This document shows positions 36,748 to 50,489 of a DNA stretch of 64,000 bases, piece by piece. The DNA lies in assembly GCA_035771175.1 (NCBI GenBank), contig CM069610.1, forward strand, positions 24,890,501 to 24,954,500, written 5' to 3'. This DNA comes from Paratinospora sagittata (Eukaryota; Streptophyta; Magnoliopsida; Ranunculales; Menispermaceae). Position 1 is the stretch's first letter; each line of letters starts with the position of its first letter. The position numbers and the translations under genes are program-made. Under the pieces are notes generated by a model. That model ran no database searches, was not told where the DNA came from, and saw only the letters and a list, made by a program, of their open reading frames with translations.

Positions 36748-38809
36748 CATTGAACATCCAAAGTATTAACAGACAGGGACCTGTTACCATTATCGGAAAG
36801 GTAGTTAAATCCCATGAATTCGTAGATCTTCTTTTCCACTTTCCACCGCATTTTCGATTACTTAAATCAGACTTAAAACGAAAAAGTTATGGTTATTTGA
36901 ACTTTACTTGCCTTTTGTTTACCAAATTGTGTATCATTTAAGCAATCAATAAGTAAACTTCGAATGACCATAACTTTTTGGTTTCAACTCTAATTTTTCT
37001 GATTTATAATGCATTGAAAAGAGGAATAAAAGACTTAAAAACCTAGGTGCTTCAAATTAGTTTTCGGTAACCGGTGACCGGTTCCTTTGGCATTAAATAT
37101 CCAAAGTATTAATAAACAGGGACCTGTTACCATTGATCGGAAAGGTACTTAAATCCCATGAATTTGTAGATCTTCTTTTCCACTTTCCACCGCATTTTGG
37201 ATTACTTAATTCAGACTTAAAACGAAAAAGTTATGGTTATTTGAACTTTACTTGCCTTTTGTTTACCAAATTGTGTATCATTTAAGCAATCCATAAGTAA
37301 ACTTCGAATGACCATAACTTTTTCGTTTAAACTCTAATTTTTCTGATTTAAAATGCATTTAAAAGAGGAATAAAATACTTAAAAACCCAAGTGCTTCATA
37401 TTACTTTTCGATAAACGGTGACCGGTCCCTTTGCCATTAAACATCCAAAGTATTAATAAACAGGAACCTGTCACCATTGATCGGAAAGGTAGCTAAATTC
37501 CATGAATTTGTAGATCTTCTTTTTGAATTTTCATCGAATTTTGGATTACTTAAATTGGAGTGAAAACGAAAAAGTTATGGTTATTTGAACTTTACTTACC
37601 TTTTGTTTACCAACTTGTGTATCATTTAAGCAATCGATAAGTAAACTTCGAATGACCATAACTTTTTCGTTTCAACTCTAATTTTTCTGATTTAAAATGC
37701 ATTGAAAAGAGGAACAAAAGACTTAAAAACCTAGGTGCCTCAAATTAGTTTTCGGTAACCGGTGATCGGTCCGTTTGGCATTAAACTTCCAAAGTATCAA
37801 TAGACAGGGACCTGTTACCATTATCGGAAAGGAAGTTAAATCCCATAAATTTGTAGATCTTCTTTTCCACTTTCCATCGAATTTTGGATTACTTAAATCG
37901 GAGTGAAAACGAAAAAGTTATGGTTATTTGAACTTTACTTGCCTTTTGTTTACCAAATTGTGTATCATTTCAGCAATCGATAAGCAAACTTCGAATGACC
38001 ATAACTTTTTCGTTTGAACTCTAATTTTTCTGATTTAAAATGCATTGAAAAGAGGAATAAAAGACTTAAAAACCCAAGAGCTTCATATTACTTTTCGATA
38101 AACGATGACCGGTCCCTTTGCCATTAAACATCCAAAGAATTAATAAACAGGAACCTGTCACCACTGATCGGAAAGGTAGTTAAATCCCATGAATTTGTAG
38201 ATCTTCTTTTTGAATTTCCATCGAATTTTGGATTACTTAAATTGGAGAAAAAACGAAAAAGTTATGGTTATTTGAACTTTACGTACCTTTTGTTTACCAA
38301 CTTGTGTATCATTTAAGCAATCGATAAGTAAACTTCGAATTACCATAACTTTTTCGTTTGAAATCTAATTTTTCTGATTTAAAATGCATTGAAAAGAGGA
38401 ATAAAAGAATTAAAAACCCAGGTGCTTCAAATTAGTTTTCGGTAATCGGTGACCGATCCCTTTGCCATTAAACTTTCAAAGTATTAATAAATAGAGACCT
38501 GTCACCATTGATCGGAAAGGTAGTTAAATCCCATGAATTTGTAGATCTTCTTTTCAACTTTCCATCGCATTTTGGATTTCTTAAATCGGACTTAAAATGA
38601 AAAAGTTATGGTTATTTGAACTTTACTTACCTTTTGTTTACCAAATTGTGTATCATTTAAGCAATCGATAAGTAAACTTCGAATGACCATAACTTTTTCG
38701 TTTCAACTATAATTTTTCTGATTTCAAATGCATTGAAAAGAGGAATACCAGACATAAAAACCTAGGTGCTTCAAATTAGTTTTCGGTAACCGGTGACTGG
38801 TCCGTTTGG
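36748..38809 (+). repeat. HOR unit 20, complete hexamer (2062 bp)
   Basis: Near copy of unit 18. Both share the D variant accactgatcgg, seen only at these two places (35069 and 38161). E has aaaatgaaaaag near 38596. Confidence 0.88.
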
Positions 38810-40870
38810 CATTGAACATCCAAAGTATTAACAGACAGGGACCTGTTTCCATTATCGGAAAGGTAGTTAAATCCCATGAATTCGTAGATCTTCTTTTCCA
38901 CTTTCCACCGCATTTTCGATTACTTAAATCGGACTTAAAACGAAAAAGTTATGGTTATTTGAACTTTACTTGCCTTTTGTTTACCAAATTGTGTATCATT
39001 TAAGCAATCGATAAGTAAACTTCGAATGACCATAACTTTTTGGTTTCAACTCTAATTTTTCTGATTTATAATGCATTGAAAAGAGGAATAAAAGACTTAA
39101 AAACCTAGGTGCTTCAAATTAGTTTTCGGTAACCGGTGACCGGTTCCTTTGGCATTAAATATCCAAAGTATTAATAAACAGGGACCTGTTACCATTGATC
39201 GGAAAGGTACTTAAATCCCATGAATTTGTAGATCTTCTTTTACACTTTCCACCGCATTTTGGATTACTTAATTCAGACTTAAAACGAAAAAGTTATGGTT
39301 ATTTGAACTTTACTTGCCTTTTGTTTACCAAATTGTGTATCATTTAAGCAATCCATAAGTAAACTTCGAATGACCATAACTTTTTCGTTTCAACTCTAAT
39401 TTTTCTGATTTAAAATGCATTGAAAAGAGGAATAAAATACTTAAAAACCCAAGTGCTTCATATTACTTTTCGATAAACGGTGACCGGTCCCTTTGCCATT
39501 AAACATCCAAAGTATTAATAAACAGGAACCTGTCACCATTGATCGGAAAGGTAGTTAAATCCCATGAATTTGTAGATCTTCTTTTTGAATTTTCATCGAA
39601 TTTTGGATTACTTAAATTGGAGTGAAAACGAAAAAGTTATGGTTATTTGAACTTTACTTACCTTTTGTTTACCAACTTGTGTATCATTTAAGCAATCGAT
39701 AAGTAAACTTCGAATGACCATAACTTTTTCGTTTCAACTCTAATTTTTCTGATTTAAAATGCATTGAAAAGAGGAACAAAAGACTTAAAAACCTAGGTGC
39801 TTCAAATTAGTTTTCGGTAACCGGCGATCGGTCCGTTTGGCATTAAACTTCCAAAGTATTCATAGACAGGGACCTGTTACCATTATCGGAAAGGAAGTTA
39901 AATCCCATAAATTTGTAGATCTTCTTTTCCGCTTTCCATCGAATTTTGGATTACTTAAATCGGAGTGAAAACGAAAAATTTATGGTTATTTGAACTTTAC
40001 TTGCCTTTTGTTTACCAAATTGTGTATCATTTCAGCAATCGATAAGCAAACTTCGAATGACCATAACTTTTTCGTTTGAACTCTAATTTTTCTGATTTAA
40101 AATGCATTGAAAAGAGGAATAAAAGACTTAAAAACCCAAGAGCTTCATATTACTTTTCGATAAACGATGACCGGTCCCTTTGCCATTAAACATCCAAAGA
40201 ATTAATAAACAGGAACCTGTCACCATTATCGGAAAGGTAGTTAAATCCCATGAATTTGTAGATCTTCTTTTTGGATTTCCATCGAATTTTGGATTACTTA
40301 AATTGGAGTGAAAACAAAAAAGTTATGGTTATTTGAACTTTACGTACCTTTTGTTTACCAACTTGTGTATCATTTAAGCAATCGATAAGTAAACTTCGAA
40401 TTACCATAACTTTTTCGTTTGAAATCTAATTTTTCTAATTTAAAATGCATTGAAAAGAGGAATAAAAGAATTAAAAACCCAGGTCCTTCAAATTAGTTTT
40501 CGGTAATCGGTGACCGGTCCCTTTGCCATTAAACTTTCAAAGTATTAATAAATAGAGACCTGTTACCATTGATCGGAAAGGTAGTTAAATCCCATGAATT
40601 TGTAGATCTTCTTTTCAACTTTCCATCGCATTTTGGATTACTTAAATCGGACTTAAAACGAAAAAGTTATGGTTATTTCAACTTTACTTACCTTTTGTTT
40701 ACCAAATTGTGTATCATTTAAGCAATCGATAAGTAAACTTCGAATGACCATAACTTTTTCGTTTCAGCTCTAATTTTTTTGATTTCAAATGCATTGAAAA
40801 GAGGAATAAAAGACTTAAAAACCTAGGTGCTTCAAATTAGTTTTCGGTAACCGGTGACCGGTCCGTTTGG
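38810..40870 (+). repeat. HOR unit 21, diverged hexamer (2061 bp)
   Basis: Last unit of the hexamer domain and more diverged than its neighbours: tttacacttt in A, ttccgcttt and cgaaaaatttatgg in C, accattatcgg (the C/F form) in D, and tttcagctctaattttttt in E. The D change accounts for the one-base shorter unit. It leads into the mixed domain. Confidence 0.85.
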
Positions 40871-42243
40871 CATTAAACATCCAAAGTATTAATAGACTGG
40901 GACCTGTTACCATTATCGAAAAGGTAGTTAAATCCCATGAATTTGTCGATCTTCTTTTCCACTTTCCACCGCATTTTGGATTACTTAAATCAGACTTAAA
41001 ACGAAAAAGTTATGGTTATTTGAACTTTACTTGCCTTTTGTTTATCAAATTGCGTATCATTTCAGCAATCGATAAGCAAACTTCGAATGACCATAACTTT
41101 TTCGTTTGAACTCTAATTTTTCTGATTTAAAATGCATTGAAAAGAGGAATAAAAGACTTAAAAACCCAAGAGCTTCAAATTAGTTTTCGGTAATCGGTGA
41201 CCGGTCCCTTTGCCATTAAACTTTCAAAGTATTAATAAATAGAGACCTGTCACCATTGATCAGAAAGGTAGTTAAATCCCATGAATTTGTAGATCTTCTT
41301 TTCAACTTTCCATCGCATTTTGGATTACTTAAATCGGACTTAAAACGAAAAAGTTATGGTTATTTGAACTTTACTTACCTTTTGTTTACCAAATTGTGTA
41401 TCATTTAAGCAATCGATAAGTAAACTTCGAATGACCATAACTTTTTCGTTTCAACTATAATTTTTCTGATTTCAAATGCATTGAAAAGAAGAATACCAGA
41501 CTTAAAAACCTAGGTGCTTCAAATTAGTTTTCGGTAACCGGTGACTGGTCCGTTTGGCTTTAAACATCCAAAGTATTAACAGACAGGGGCCTGTTACCAT
41601 TATCGGAAAGGTAGTTAAATCCCATGAATTCGTAGATCGTCTTTTCCACTTTCCACCGCATTTTCGATTACTTAAATCGGACTTAAAACGAAAAGTTATG
41701 GTTATTTGAACTTTACTCGCCTTTTGTTTACCAAATTGTGTATCATTTAAGCAATCCATAAGTAAACTTCGAATGACCATAACTTTTTCGTTTGAACTCT
41801 AATTTTTCTGATTTAAAATGCATTGAAAAGAGGAATAAAAGACTTAAAAACCCAAGAGCTTCATATTACTTTTCGATAAACGATGACCGGTCCCTTTGCC
41901 ATTAAACATCCAAAGAATTAATAAACAGGAACCTGTCACCATTGATCGGAAAGGTAGTTAAATCCCATGAATTTGTAGATCTTCTTTTTGAATTTCCATC
42001 GAATTTTGGATTACTTAAATTGGAGTGAAAACAAAAAAGTTATGGTTATTTGAACTTTACTTACCTTTTGTTTACCAAATTGTGTATCATTTCAGCAATC
42101 GATAAGCAAACTTCGAATGTCCATAACTTTTTCATTTGAACTCTAATTTTTCTGATTTAAAATGCATTGAAAAGAGGAATAAAAGACTTAAAAACCCAAG
42201 AGCTTCATATTACTTTTCGATAAACGATGACCGGTCCCTTTGC

Positions 42244-43961
42244 CATTAAACATCCAAAGAATTAATAAACAGGAACCTGTCACCATTGATCGGAAAGGTA
42301 GTTAAATCCCATGAATTTGTAGATCTTCTTTTTGAATTTCCATCAAATTTTGGATTACTTAAATTGGAGTGAAAACATAAAAGTTATGGTTATTTGAACT
42401 TTACGTACCTTTTGTTTACCAACTTGTGTATCATTAAAGCAGTCGACAAGTAAACTTCGAATTACCATAACTTTTTCGTTTGAAATCTAATTTTTCTGAT
42501 TTAAAATGCATTGAAAAGAGGAATAAAAGAATTAAAAACCCAGGTGCTTCAAATTAGTTTTCGGTAATCGGTGACCGGTCCCTTTGCCATTAAACTTTCA
42601 AAGTATTAATAAATAGAGACCTGTCACCATTGATCGGAAAGGTAGTTAAATCCCATGAATTTGTAGATCTTCTTTTCCACTTTCCATCGCATTTTGGATT
42701 ACTTAAATCGGACTTAAAACGAAAAAGTTATGGTTATTTCAACTTTACTTACCTTTTGTTTACCAAATTGTGTATCATTTAAGCAATCGATAAGTAAACT
42801 TCGAATGACCATAACTTTTTCGTTTCAGCTCTAATTTTTTTGATTTCAAATGCATTGAAAAGAGGAATAAAAGACTTAAAAACCTAGGTGCTTCAAATTA
42901 ATTTTCGGTAACCGGTGACCGGTCCGTTTGGCATTAAACATCCAAAGTATTAATAGACAGGGACCTGTTACCATTATCGAAAAGGTAGTTAAATCCCATG
43001 AATTTGTCGATCTTCTTTTCCACTTTCCACCGCATTTTGGATTACTTAAATCAGACTTAAAACGAAAAAGTTATGGTTATTTGAACTTTACTTGCCTTTT
43101 GTTTATCAAATTGTGTATCATTTCAGCAATCGATAGGCAAACTTCGAATGACCATAACTTTTTCGTTTGAACTCTAATTTTTCTGATTTAAAATGCATTG
43201 AAAAGAGGAATAAAAGACTTAAAAACCCAAGAGCTTCAAATTAGTTTTCGGTAATCGGTGACCGGTCCCTTTGCCATTAAACTTTCAAAGTATTAATAAA
43301 TAGAGACCTGTCACCATTGATCAGAAAGGTAGTTAAATCCCATGAATTTGTAGATCTTCTTTTCAACTTTCCATCGCATTTTGGATTACTTAAATCGGAC
43401 TTAAAACGAAAAAGTTATGGTTATTTGAACTTTACTTACCTTTTTTTTACCAAATTGTGTATCATTTAAGCAATCGATAAGTAAACTTCGAATGACCATA
43501 ACTTTTTCGTTTCAACTATAATTTTTCTGATTTCAAATGCATTGAAAAGAAGAATACCAGACTTAAAAACCTAGGTGCTTCAAATTAGTTTTCGGTAACC
43601 GGTGACTGGTCCGTTTGGCATTAAACATCCAAAGTATTAACAGACAGGGGCCTGTTACCATTATCGGAAAGGTAGTTAAATCCCATGAATTCGTAGATCT
43701 TCTTTTCCACTTTCCACCGCATTTTCGATTACTTAAATCGGACTTAAAACGAAAAAGTTATGGTTATTTGAACTTTACTTGCCTTTTGTTTACCAAATTG
43801 TGTATCATTTAAGCAATCCATAAGTAAACTTCGAATGACCATAACTTTTTCGTTTCAACTCTAATTTTTCTGATTTAAAATGCATTGAAAAGAGGAATAA
43901 AAGAGTTAAAAACCCAAGTGCTTCATATTACTTTTTGATAAACGGTGACCGGTCCCTTTGC
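42244..43961 (+). repeat. Duplicated block D-E-F'-E-F, copy 1
   Basis: Five monomers (about 1.7 kb) whose order and rare variants recur 4124 bp (12 monomers) downstream. Markers are aaaacataaaag in D, cgacaagtaaac and tttcagctc in E. The preceding monomer also shares aatgtccat. Confidence 0.83.
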
Positions 43962-44993
43962 CATTAAACATCCAAAGTATTAATAAACAGGAACCTGTCA
44001 CCATTGATCGGAAAGGTAGTTAAATCCCATGAATTAGTAGATCTTCTTTTTGAATTTTCATCGAATTTTGGATTACTTAAATTGGAGTGAAAACGAAAAA
44101 GTTATGGTTATTTGAACTTTACTTACCTTTTGTTTACCAACTTGTGTATCATTTAAGCAATCGATAAGTAAACTTCGAATGACCATAACTTTTTCGTTTC
44201 AACTCTAATTTTTTTTGATTTAAAATGCATTGAAAAGAGGAACAAAAGACATAAAAACCTAGGTGCTTCAAATTAGTTTTCGGTAACCGGTGATCGGTCC
44301 GTTTGGCATTAAACATCCAAAGTATTAATAAACAGGAACCTGTCACCATTGATCGGAAAGGTAGTTAAATCCCATGAATTAGTAGATCTTCTTTTTGAAT
44401 TTTCATCGAATTTTGGATTACTTAAATTGGAGTGAAAACGAAAAAGTTATGGTTATTTGAACTTTACTTACCTTTTGTTTACCAACTTGTGTATCATTTA
44501 AGCAATCGATAAGTAAGCTTCGAATTACCATAACTTTTTCGTTTGAAATCTAATTTTTCTGATTTAAAATGCATTGAAAAGAGGATTAAAAGAATTAAAA
44601 ACCCAAGTGCTTCAAATTAGATTTCGGTAATCGGTGACCGGTCCCTTTGCCATTAAACTTTCAAAGTATTAATAAATAGAGACCTGTCACCATTGATCGG
44701 AAAGGTAGTTAAATCCCATGAATTTGTAGATCTTCTTTTCCACTTTCCACCGCATTTTCGATTACATAAATCAGACTTAAAATGAAAAAGTTATGGTTAT
44801 TTGAACTTTACTTACCTTTTGTTTACCAAATTGTGTATCATTTAAGCAATCGATAAGCAAACTTCGAACGACCATAACTTTTTCGTTCAACTCTAATTTT
44901 TCTGATTTAAAATGCATTAAAAAGAGGAATAAAAGACTTAAAAACCCAGGTGCTTCAAATTTGTTTTCGGTAACCGGTGACCGGTCCCTTTGG

Positions 44994-45680
44994 CAATAAA
45001 CATCCGAAGTATTAATAAACAGGAACCTGTCACCATTGATCGGAAAGGTAGTTAAATCCCATGAATTTGTAGATCTTCTTTTTGAATCTCCATCGAATTT
45101 TGGATTACTTAAATTGGAGTGAAAACGAAAAAGTTATGGTTATTTGAACTTTACTTACCTTTTGTTTAGCAACTTCTCTATCATTTAAGCAATCGATAAG
45201 TAAACTTCGAACGACTATAAATTTTTGTTTCAACTCTAATTTTTCTGATTTAAAATGCATTGAAAAGAGGAATAAAAGACTTAAAAACCCAGGTGCTTCA
45301 AATTAGTTTTCGGTAACCGGTGACCGGTCCTTATGCCATTAAATATCCAAAGTATTAATAAACAGGAACCTGTCACCATTGATCGGAAAGGTAGTTAAAT
45401 CCCATGAATTTGTAGATATTCTTTTCCACTTTCCACCGTATTTTGGATTAATTAAATCGGACTTAAAATGAAAAAGTTATAGTTATTTCAACTTCACTTA
45501 CCTTTTGTTTACCGAATTGTGTATCATTTAAGCAATCCATAAGTAAACTTCGTATGACCATAACTTTTTCGTTTCAACTCTAATTTTTCTGATTTAAAAT
45601 GCATTGAAAAGAGGAATAAAAGACTTAAAAACCCAAGTGCTTCATATTACTTTTCGATAAACGGTGACCGGTCCCTTTGC
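44994..45680 (+). repeat. Pair of diverged monomers, copy 1
   Basis: Two monomers unlike the six main classes. The first has catccgaag, tttgaatctcc, tagcaacttctctatc and gactataaatttttg. The second has gatattc, accgtattttggattaatt, gttatagttatttcaac and ttaccgaattg. The same pair occurs at 55644-56330, 10650 bp away. Confidence 0.85.
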
Positions 45681-46367
45681 CATTAAACATCCAAAGTATT
45701 AATAAACAGGAACCTGTCACCATTGATCGGAAAGGTAGTTAAATCCCATGAATTTGTAGATCTTCTTTTTGAATTTTCGTCGAATTTTGGATTACTTAAA
45801 TTGGAGTGAAAACGAAAAAGTTATGGTTATTTGAACTTTACTTACCTTTTGTTTACCAACTTGTGTATCATTTAAGCAATCGATAAGTAAACTTCGAATG
45901 ACCATAACTTTTTTGTTTCAACTCTAATTTTTCTGATTTAAAATGCATTGAAAAGAGGAACAAAAGACTTAAAAACCTAAGTGCTTCAAATTAGTTTTCG
46001 GTAACCGGTGATCGGTCCGTTTGGCATTAAACTTCCAAAGTATTCATAGACAGGGACCTGTTACCATTATCGGAAAGGAAGTTAAATCCCATAAATTTGT
46101 AGATCTTCTTTTCCACTTTCCATCGAATTTTGAATTACTTAAATCGGAGTGAAAACGAAAAAGTTATGGTTATTTGAACTTTACTTGCCTTTTGTTTACC
46201 AAATTGTGTATCATTTCAACAATCGATAAGCAAACTTCGAATGTCCATAACTTTTTCATTTGAACTCTAATTTTTCTGATTTAAAATGCATTGAAAAGAG
46301 GAATAAAAGACTTAAAAACCCAAGAGCTTCATATTACTTTTCGATAAACGATGACCGGTCCCTTTGC

Positions 46368-48084
46368 CATTAAACATCCAAAGAATTAATAAACAGGAAC
46401 CTGTCACCATTGATCGGAAAGGTAGTTAAATCCCATGAATTTGTAGATCTTCTTTTTGAATTTCCATCAAATTTTGGATTACTTAAATTGGAGTGAAAAC
46501 ATAAAAGTTATGGTTATTTGAACTTTACGTACCTTTTGTTTACCTACTTGTGTATCATTAAAGCAATCGACAAGTAAACTTCGAATTACCATAACTTTTT
46601 CGTTTGAAATCTAATTTTTCTGATTTAAAATGCATTGAAAAGAGGAATAAAAGAATTAAAAACCCAGGTGCTTCAAATTAGTTTTCGGTAATCGGTGACC
46701 GGTCCCTTTGCCATTAAACTTTCAAAGTATTAATAAATAGAGACCTGTCACCATTGATCGGAAAGGTAGTTAAATCCCATGAATTTGTAGATCTTCTTTT
46801 CCACTTTCCATCGCATTTTGGATTACTTAAATCGGACTTAAAACGAAAAAGTTATGGTTATTTCAACTTTACTTACCTTTTGTTTACCAAATTGTGTATC
46901 ATTTAAGCAATCGATAAGTAAACTTCGAATGACCATAACTTTTTCGTTTCAGCTCTAATTTTTTTGATTTCAAATGCATTGAAAAGAGGAATAAAAGACT
47001 TAAAAACCTAGGTGCTTCAAATTAGTTTTCGGTAACCGGTGACCGGTCCGTTTGGCATTAAACATCCAAAGTATTAATAGACAGGGACCTGTTACCATTA
47101 TCGAAAAGGTAGTTAAATCCCATGAATTTGTCGATCTTCTTTTCCACTTTCCACCGCATTTTGGATTACTTAAATCAGAGTTAAAACGAAAAAGTTATGG
47201 TTATTTGAACTTTACTTGCCTTTTGTTTATCAAATTGCGTATCATTTCAGCAATCGATAAGCAAACTTCGAATGACCATAACTTTTTCGTTTGAACTCTA
47301 ATTTTTCTGATTTAAAATGCATTGAAAAGAGGAATAAAAGACTTAAAAACCCAAGAGCTCCAAATTAGTTTTCGGTAATCGGTGACCGGTCCCTTTGCCA
47401 TTAAACTTTCAAAGTATTAATAAATAGAGACCTATCACCATTGATCAGAAAGGTAGTTAAATCCCATGAATTTGTAGATCTTCTTTTCAACTTTCCATCG
47501 CATTTTGGTTTACTTAAATCGGACTTAAAACGAAAAAGTTATGGTTATTTGAACTTTACTTACCTTTTGTTACCAAATTGTGTATCATTTAAGCAATCGA
47601 TAAGTAAACTTCGAATGACCATAACTTTTTCGTTTCAACTATAATTTTTCTGATTTCAAATGCATTGAAAAGAAGAATACCAGACTTAAAAACCTAGGTG
47701 CTTCAAATTAGTTTTCGGTAACCGGTGACTGGTCCGTTTGGCATTAAACATCCAAAGTATTAACAGACAGGGGCCTGTTACCATTATCCGAAAGGTAGTT
47801 AAATCCCATGAATTCGTAGATCTTCTTTTCCACTTTCCACCGCATTTTCGATTACTTAAATCGGACTTAAAACGAAAAAGTTATGGTTATTTGAACTTTA
47901 CTTGCCTTTTGTTTACCAAATTGTGTATCATTTAAGCAATCCATAAGTAAACTTCGAATGACCATAACTTTTTCGTTTCAACTCTAATTTTTCTGATTTA
48001 AAATGCATTGAAAAGAGGAATGAAAGACTTAAAAACCCAAGTGCTTCATATTACTTTTCGATAAACGGTGACCGGTCCCTTTGC
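46368..48084 (+). repeat. Duplicated block D-E-F'-E-F, copy 2
   Basis: Partner of 42244-43961. Its last monomer (47742) is the first member of the tetramer block, so the tetramers probably arose from the right end of this copy. Confidence 0.82.
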
Positions 48085-49115
48085 CATTAAGCATCCAAAG
48101 TATTAATAAACAGGAACCTGTCACCATTGATCGGAAAGGTAGTTAAATCCCATGAATTAGTAGATCTTCTTTTTGAATTTTCATCGAATTTTGGATTACT
48201 TAAATTGGAGTGAAAACGAAAAAGTTATGGTTATTTGAACTTTACTTACCTTTTGTTTACCAAATTGTGTATCATTTAAGCAATCGAGAAGTAAACTTCG
48301 AATGACCATAACTTTTTCGTTTCAACTCTAATTTTTCTGATTTAAAATGCATTGAAAAGAGGAACAAAAGACTTAAAAACCTAGGTGCTTCAAATTAGTT
48401 TTCGGTAACCGGTGATCGGTCCGTTTGGCATTAAACTTCCAAAGTATTCATAGACAGGGACCTGTTACCATTATCGGAAAGGAAGTTAAATCCCATAAAT
48501 TTGTAGATCTTCTTTTCCACTTTCCATCGAATTTTGGATTACTTAAATCGGAGTGAAAACGAAAAAGTTATGGTTATTTGAACTTTACTTGCCTTTTGTT
48601 TATCAAATTGCGTATCATTTCAGCAATCGATAAGCAAACTTCGAATGACCATAACTTTTTCGTTTGAACTCTAATTTTTCTGATTTAAAATGCATTGAAA
48701 AGAGGAATAAAAGACTTAAAAACCCAAGAGCTTCAAATTAGTTTTCGGTAATCGGTGACCGGTCCCTTTGCCATTAAACTTTCAAAGTATTAATAAATAG
48801 AGACCTGTCACCATTGATCAGAAAGGTAGTTAAATCCCATGAATTTGTAGATCTTCTTTTCAACTTTCCATCGCATTTTGGATTACTTAAATCGGACTTA
48901 AAACGAAAAAGTTATGGTTATTTGAACTTTACTTACCTTTTGTTTACCAAATTGTGTATCATTTAAGCAATCGATAAGTAAACTTCGAATGACCATAACT
49001 TTTTCGTTTCAACTATAATTTTTCTGATTTCAAATGCATTGAAAAGAAGAATACCAGACTTAAAAACCTAGGTGCTTCAAATTAGTTTTCGGTAACCGGT
49101 GACTGGTCCGTTTGG
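47742..49115 (+). repeat. Tetramer unit 1
   Basis: Monomer starts are F 47742, B 48085, C 48429 and E 48772 (343, 344, 343 and 344 bp). Private changes include cattaagcatcc at the B head and cgagaag near 48286. Confidence 0.9.
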
Positions 49116-50489
49116 CATTAAACATCCAAAGTATTAACAGACAGGGGCCTGTTACCATTATCCGAAAGGTAGTTAAATCCCATGAATTCGTAGATCTTCT
49201 TTTCCACTTTCCACCGCATTTTCGATTACTTAAATCGGACTTAAAACGAAAAAGTTATGGTTATTTGAACTTTACTTGCCTTTTGTTTACCAAATTGTGT
49301 ATCATTTAAGCAATCCATAAGTAAACTTCGAATGACCATAACTTTTTCGTTTTAACTCTAATTTTTCTGATTTAAAATGCATTGAAAAGAGGAATGAAAG
49401 ACTTAAAAACCCAAGTGCTTCATATTACTTTTCGATAAACGGTGACCGGTCCCTTTGCCATTAAACATCCAAAGTATTAATAAACAGGAACCTGTCACCA
49501 TTGATCGGAAAGGTAGTTAAATCCCATGAATTAGTAGATCTTCTTTTTGAATTTTCATCGAATTTTGGATTACTTAAATTGGAGTGAAAACGAAAAAGTT
49601 ATGGTTATTTGAACTTTACTTACCTTTTGTTTACCAAATTGTGTATCATTTAAGCAATCGATAAGTAAACTTCGAATGACCATAACTTTTTCGTTTCAAC
49701 TCTAATTTTTCTGATTTAAAATGCATTGAAAAGAGGAACAAAAGACTTAAAAACCTAGGTGCTTCAAATTAGTTTTCGGTAACCGGTGATCGGTCCGTTT
49801 GGCATTAAACTTCCAAAGTATTCATAGACAGGGACCTGTTACCATTATCGGAAAGGAAGTTAAATCCCATAAATTTGTAGATCTTCTTTTCCACTTTCCA
49901 TCGAATTTTGGATTACTTAAATCGGAGTGAAAACGAAAAAGTTATGGTTATTTGAACTTTACTTGCCTTTTGTTTATCAAATTGCGTATCATTTCAGCAA
50001 TCGATAAGCAAACTTCGAATGACCATAACTTTTTCGTTTGAACTCTAATTTTTCTGATTTAAAATGCATTGAAAAGAGGAATAAAAGACTTAAAAACCCA
50101 AGAGCTTCAAATTAGTTTTCGGTAATCGGTGACCGGTCCCTTTGCCATTAAACTTTCAAAGTATTAATAAATAGAGACCTGTCACCATTGATCAGAAAGG
50201 TAGTTAAATCCCATGAATTTGTAGATCTTCTTTTCAACTTTCCATCGCATTTTGGATTACTTAAATCGGACTTAAAACGAAAAAGTTATGGTTATTTCAA
50301 CTTTACTTACCTTTTGTTTACCAAATTGTGTTTCATTTAAGCAATCGATAAGTAAACTTCGAATGACCATAACTTTTTCGTTTCAACTATAATTTTTCTG
50401 ATTTCAAATGCATTGAAAAGAAGAATACCAGACTTAAAAACCTAGGTGCTTCAAATTAGTTTTCGGTAACCGGTGACTGGTCCGTTTGG
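49116..50489 (+). repeat. Tetramer unit 2
   Basis: Same order. F has cgttttaactc near 49349. E has gttatttcaac and gtgtttcattt near 50329, both shared with unit 3. Confidence 0.9.

Larger units (their letters stand above)
1..40870 (+). repeat. Hexamer HOR domain and its derivatives
   Basis: About 119 monomers arranged as repeats of the class order F-A-B-C-D-E. Full units are 2061-2063 bp. Shortened or extended units are 1030 (3 monomers), 1717 (5), 2748 (8), 3093 (9) and 3435 bp (10). Class F is the only class with a GAATTC site (in catgaattcgtag), so it marks each unit start. Corresponding monomers in different units differ at few positions, while neighbouring classes differ at many. This is the normal signature of a higher-order repeat. 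Confidence 0.93.
40871..47741 (+). repeat. Mixed domain, 20 monomers, no fixed HOR
   Basis: Monomer starts are 40871 (F'), 41214 (E), 41558 (F), 41900 (D), 42244 (D), 42588 (E), 42932 (F'), 43275 (E), 43619 (F), 43962 (B), 44307 (B-like), 44651 (E), 44994 and 45337 (diverged), 45681 (B), 46025 (C), 46368 (D), 46712 (E), 47056 (F') and 47399 (E). F' is a new form with tatcgaaaagg, gtcgatcttc and a C-like right half. The class order is irregular and single-base indels are more frequent, for example cgaaaagttatgg near 41690 and ttttgttacc near 47568. Confidence 0.85.

Noticed and set aside
41502..41780. Minus-strand open frame of 92 codons, and similar ones near 44149-44349 and 63757-63945
   Set aside because: They read through ordinary monomers that lost a stop by point change or indel. 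Other copies of the same class are closed in this frame.
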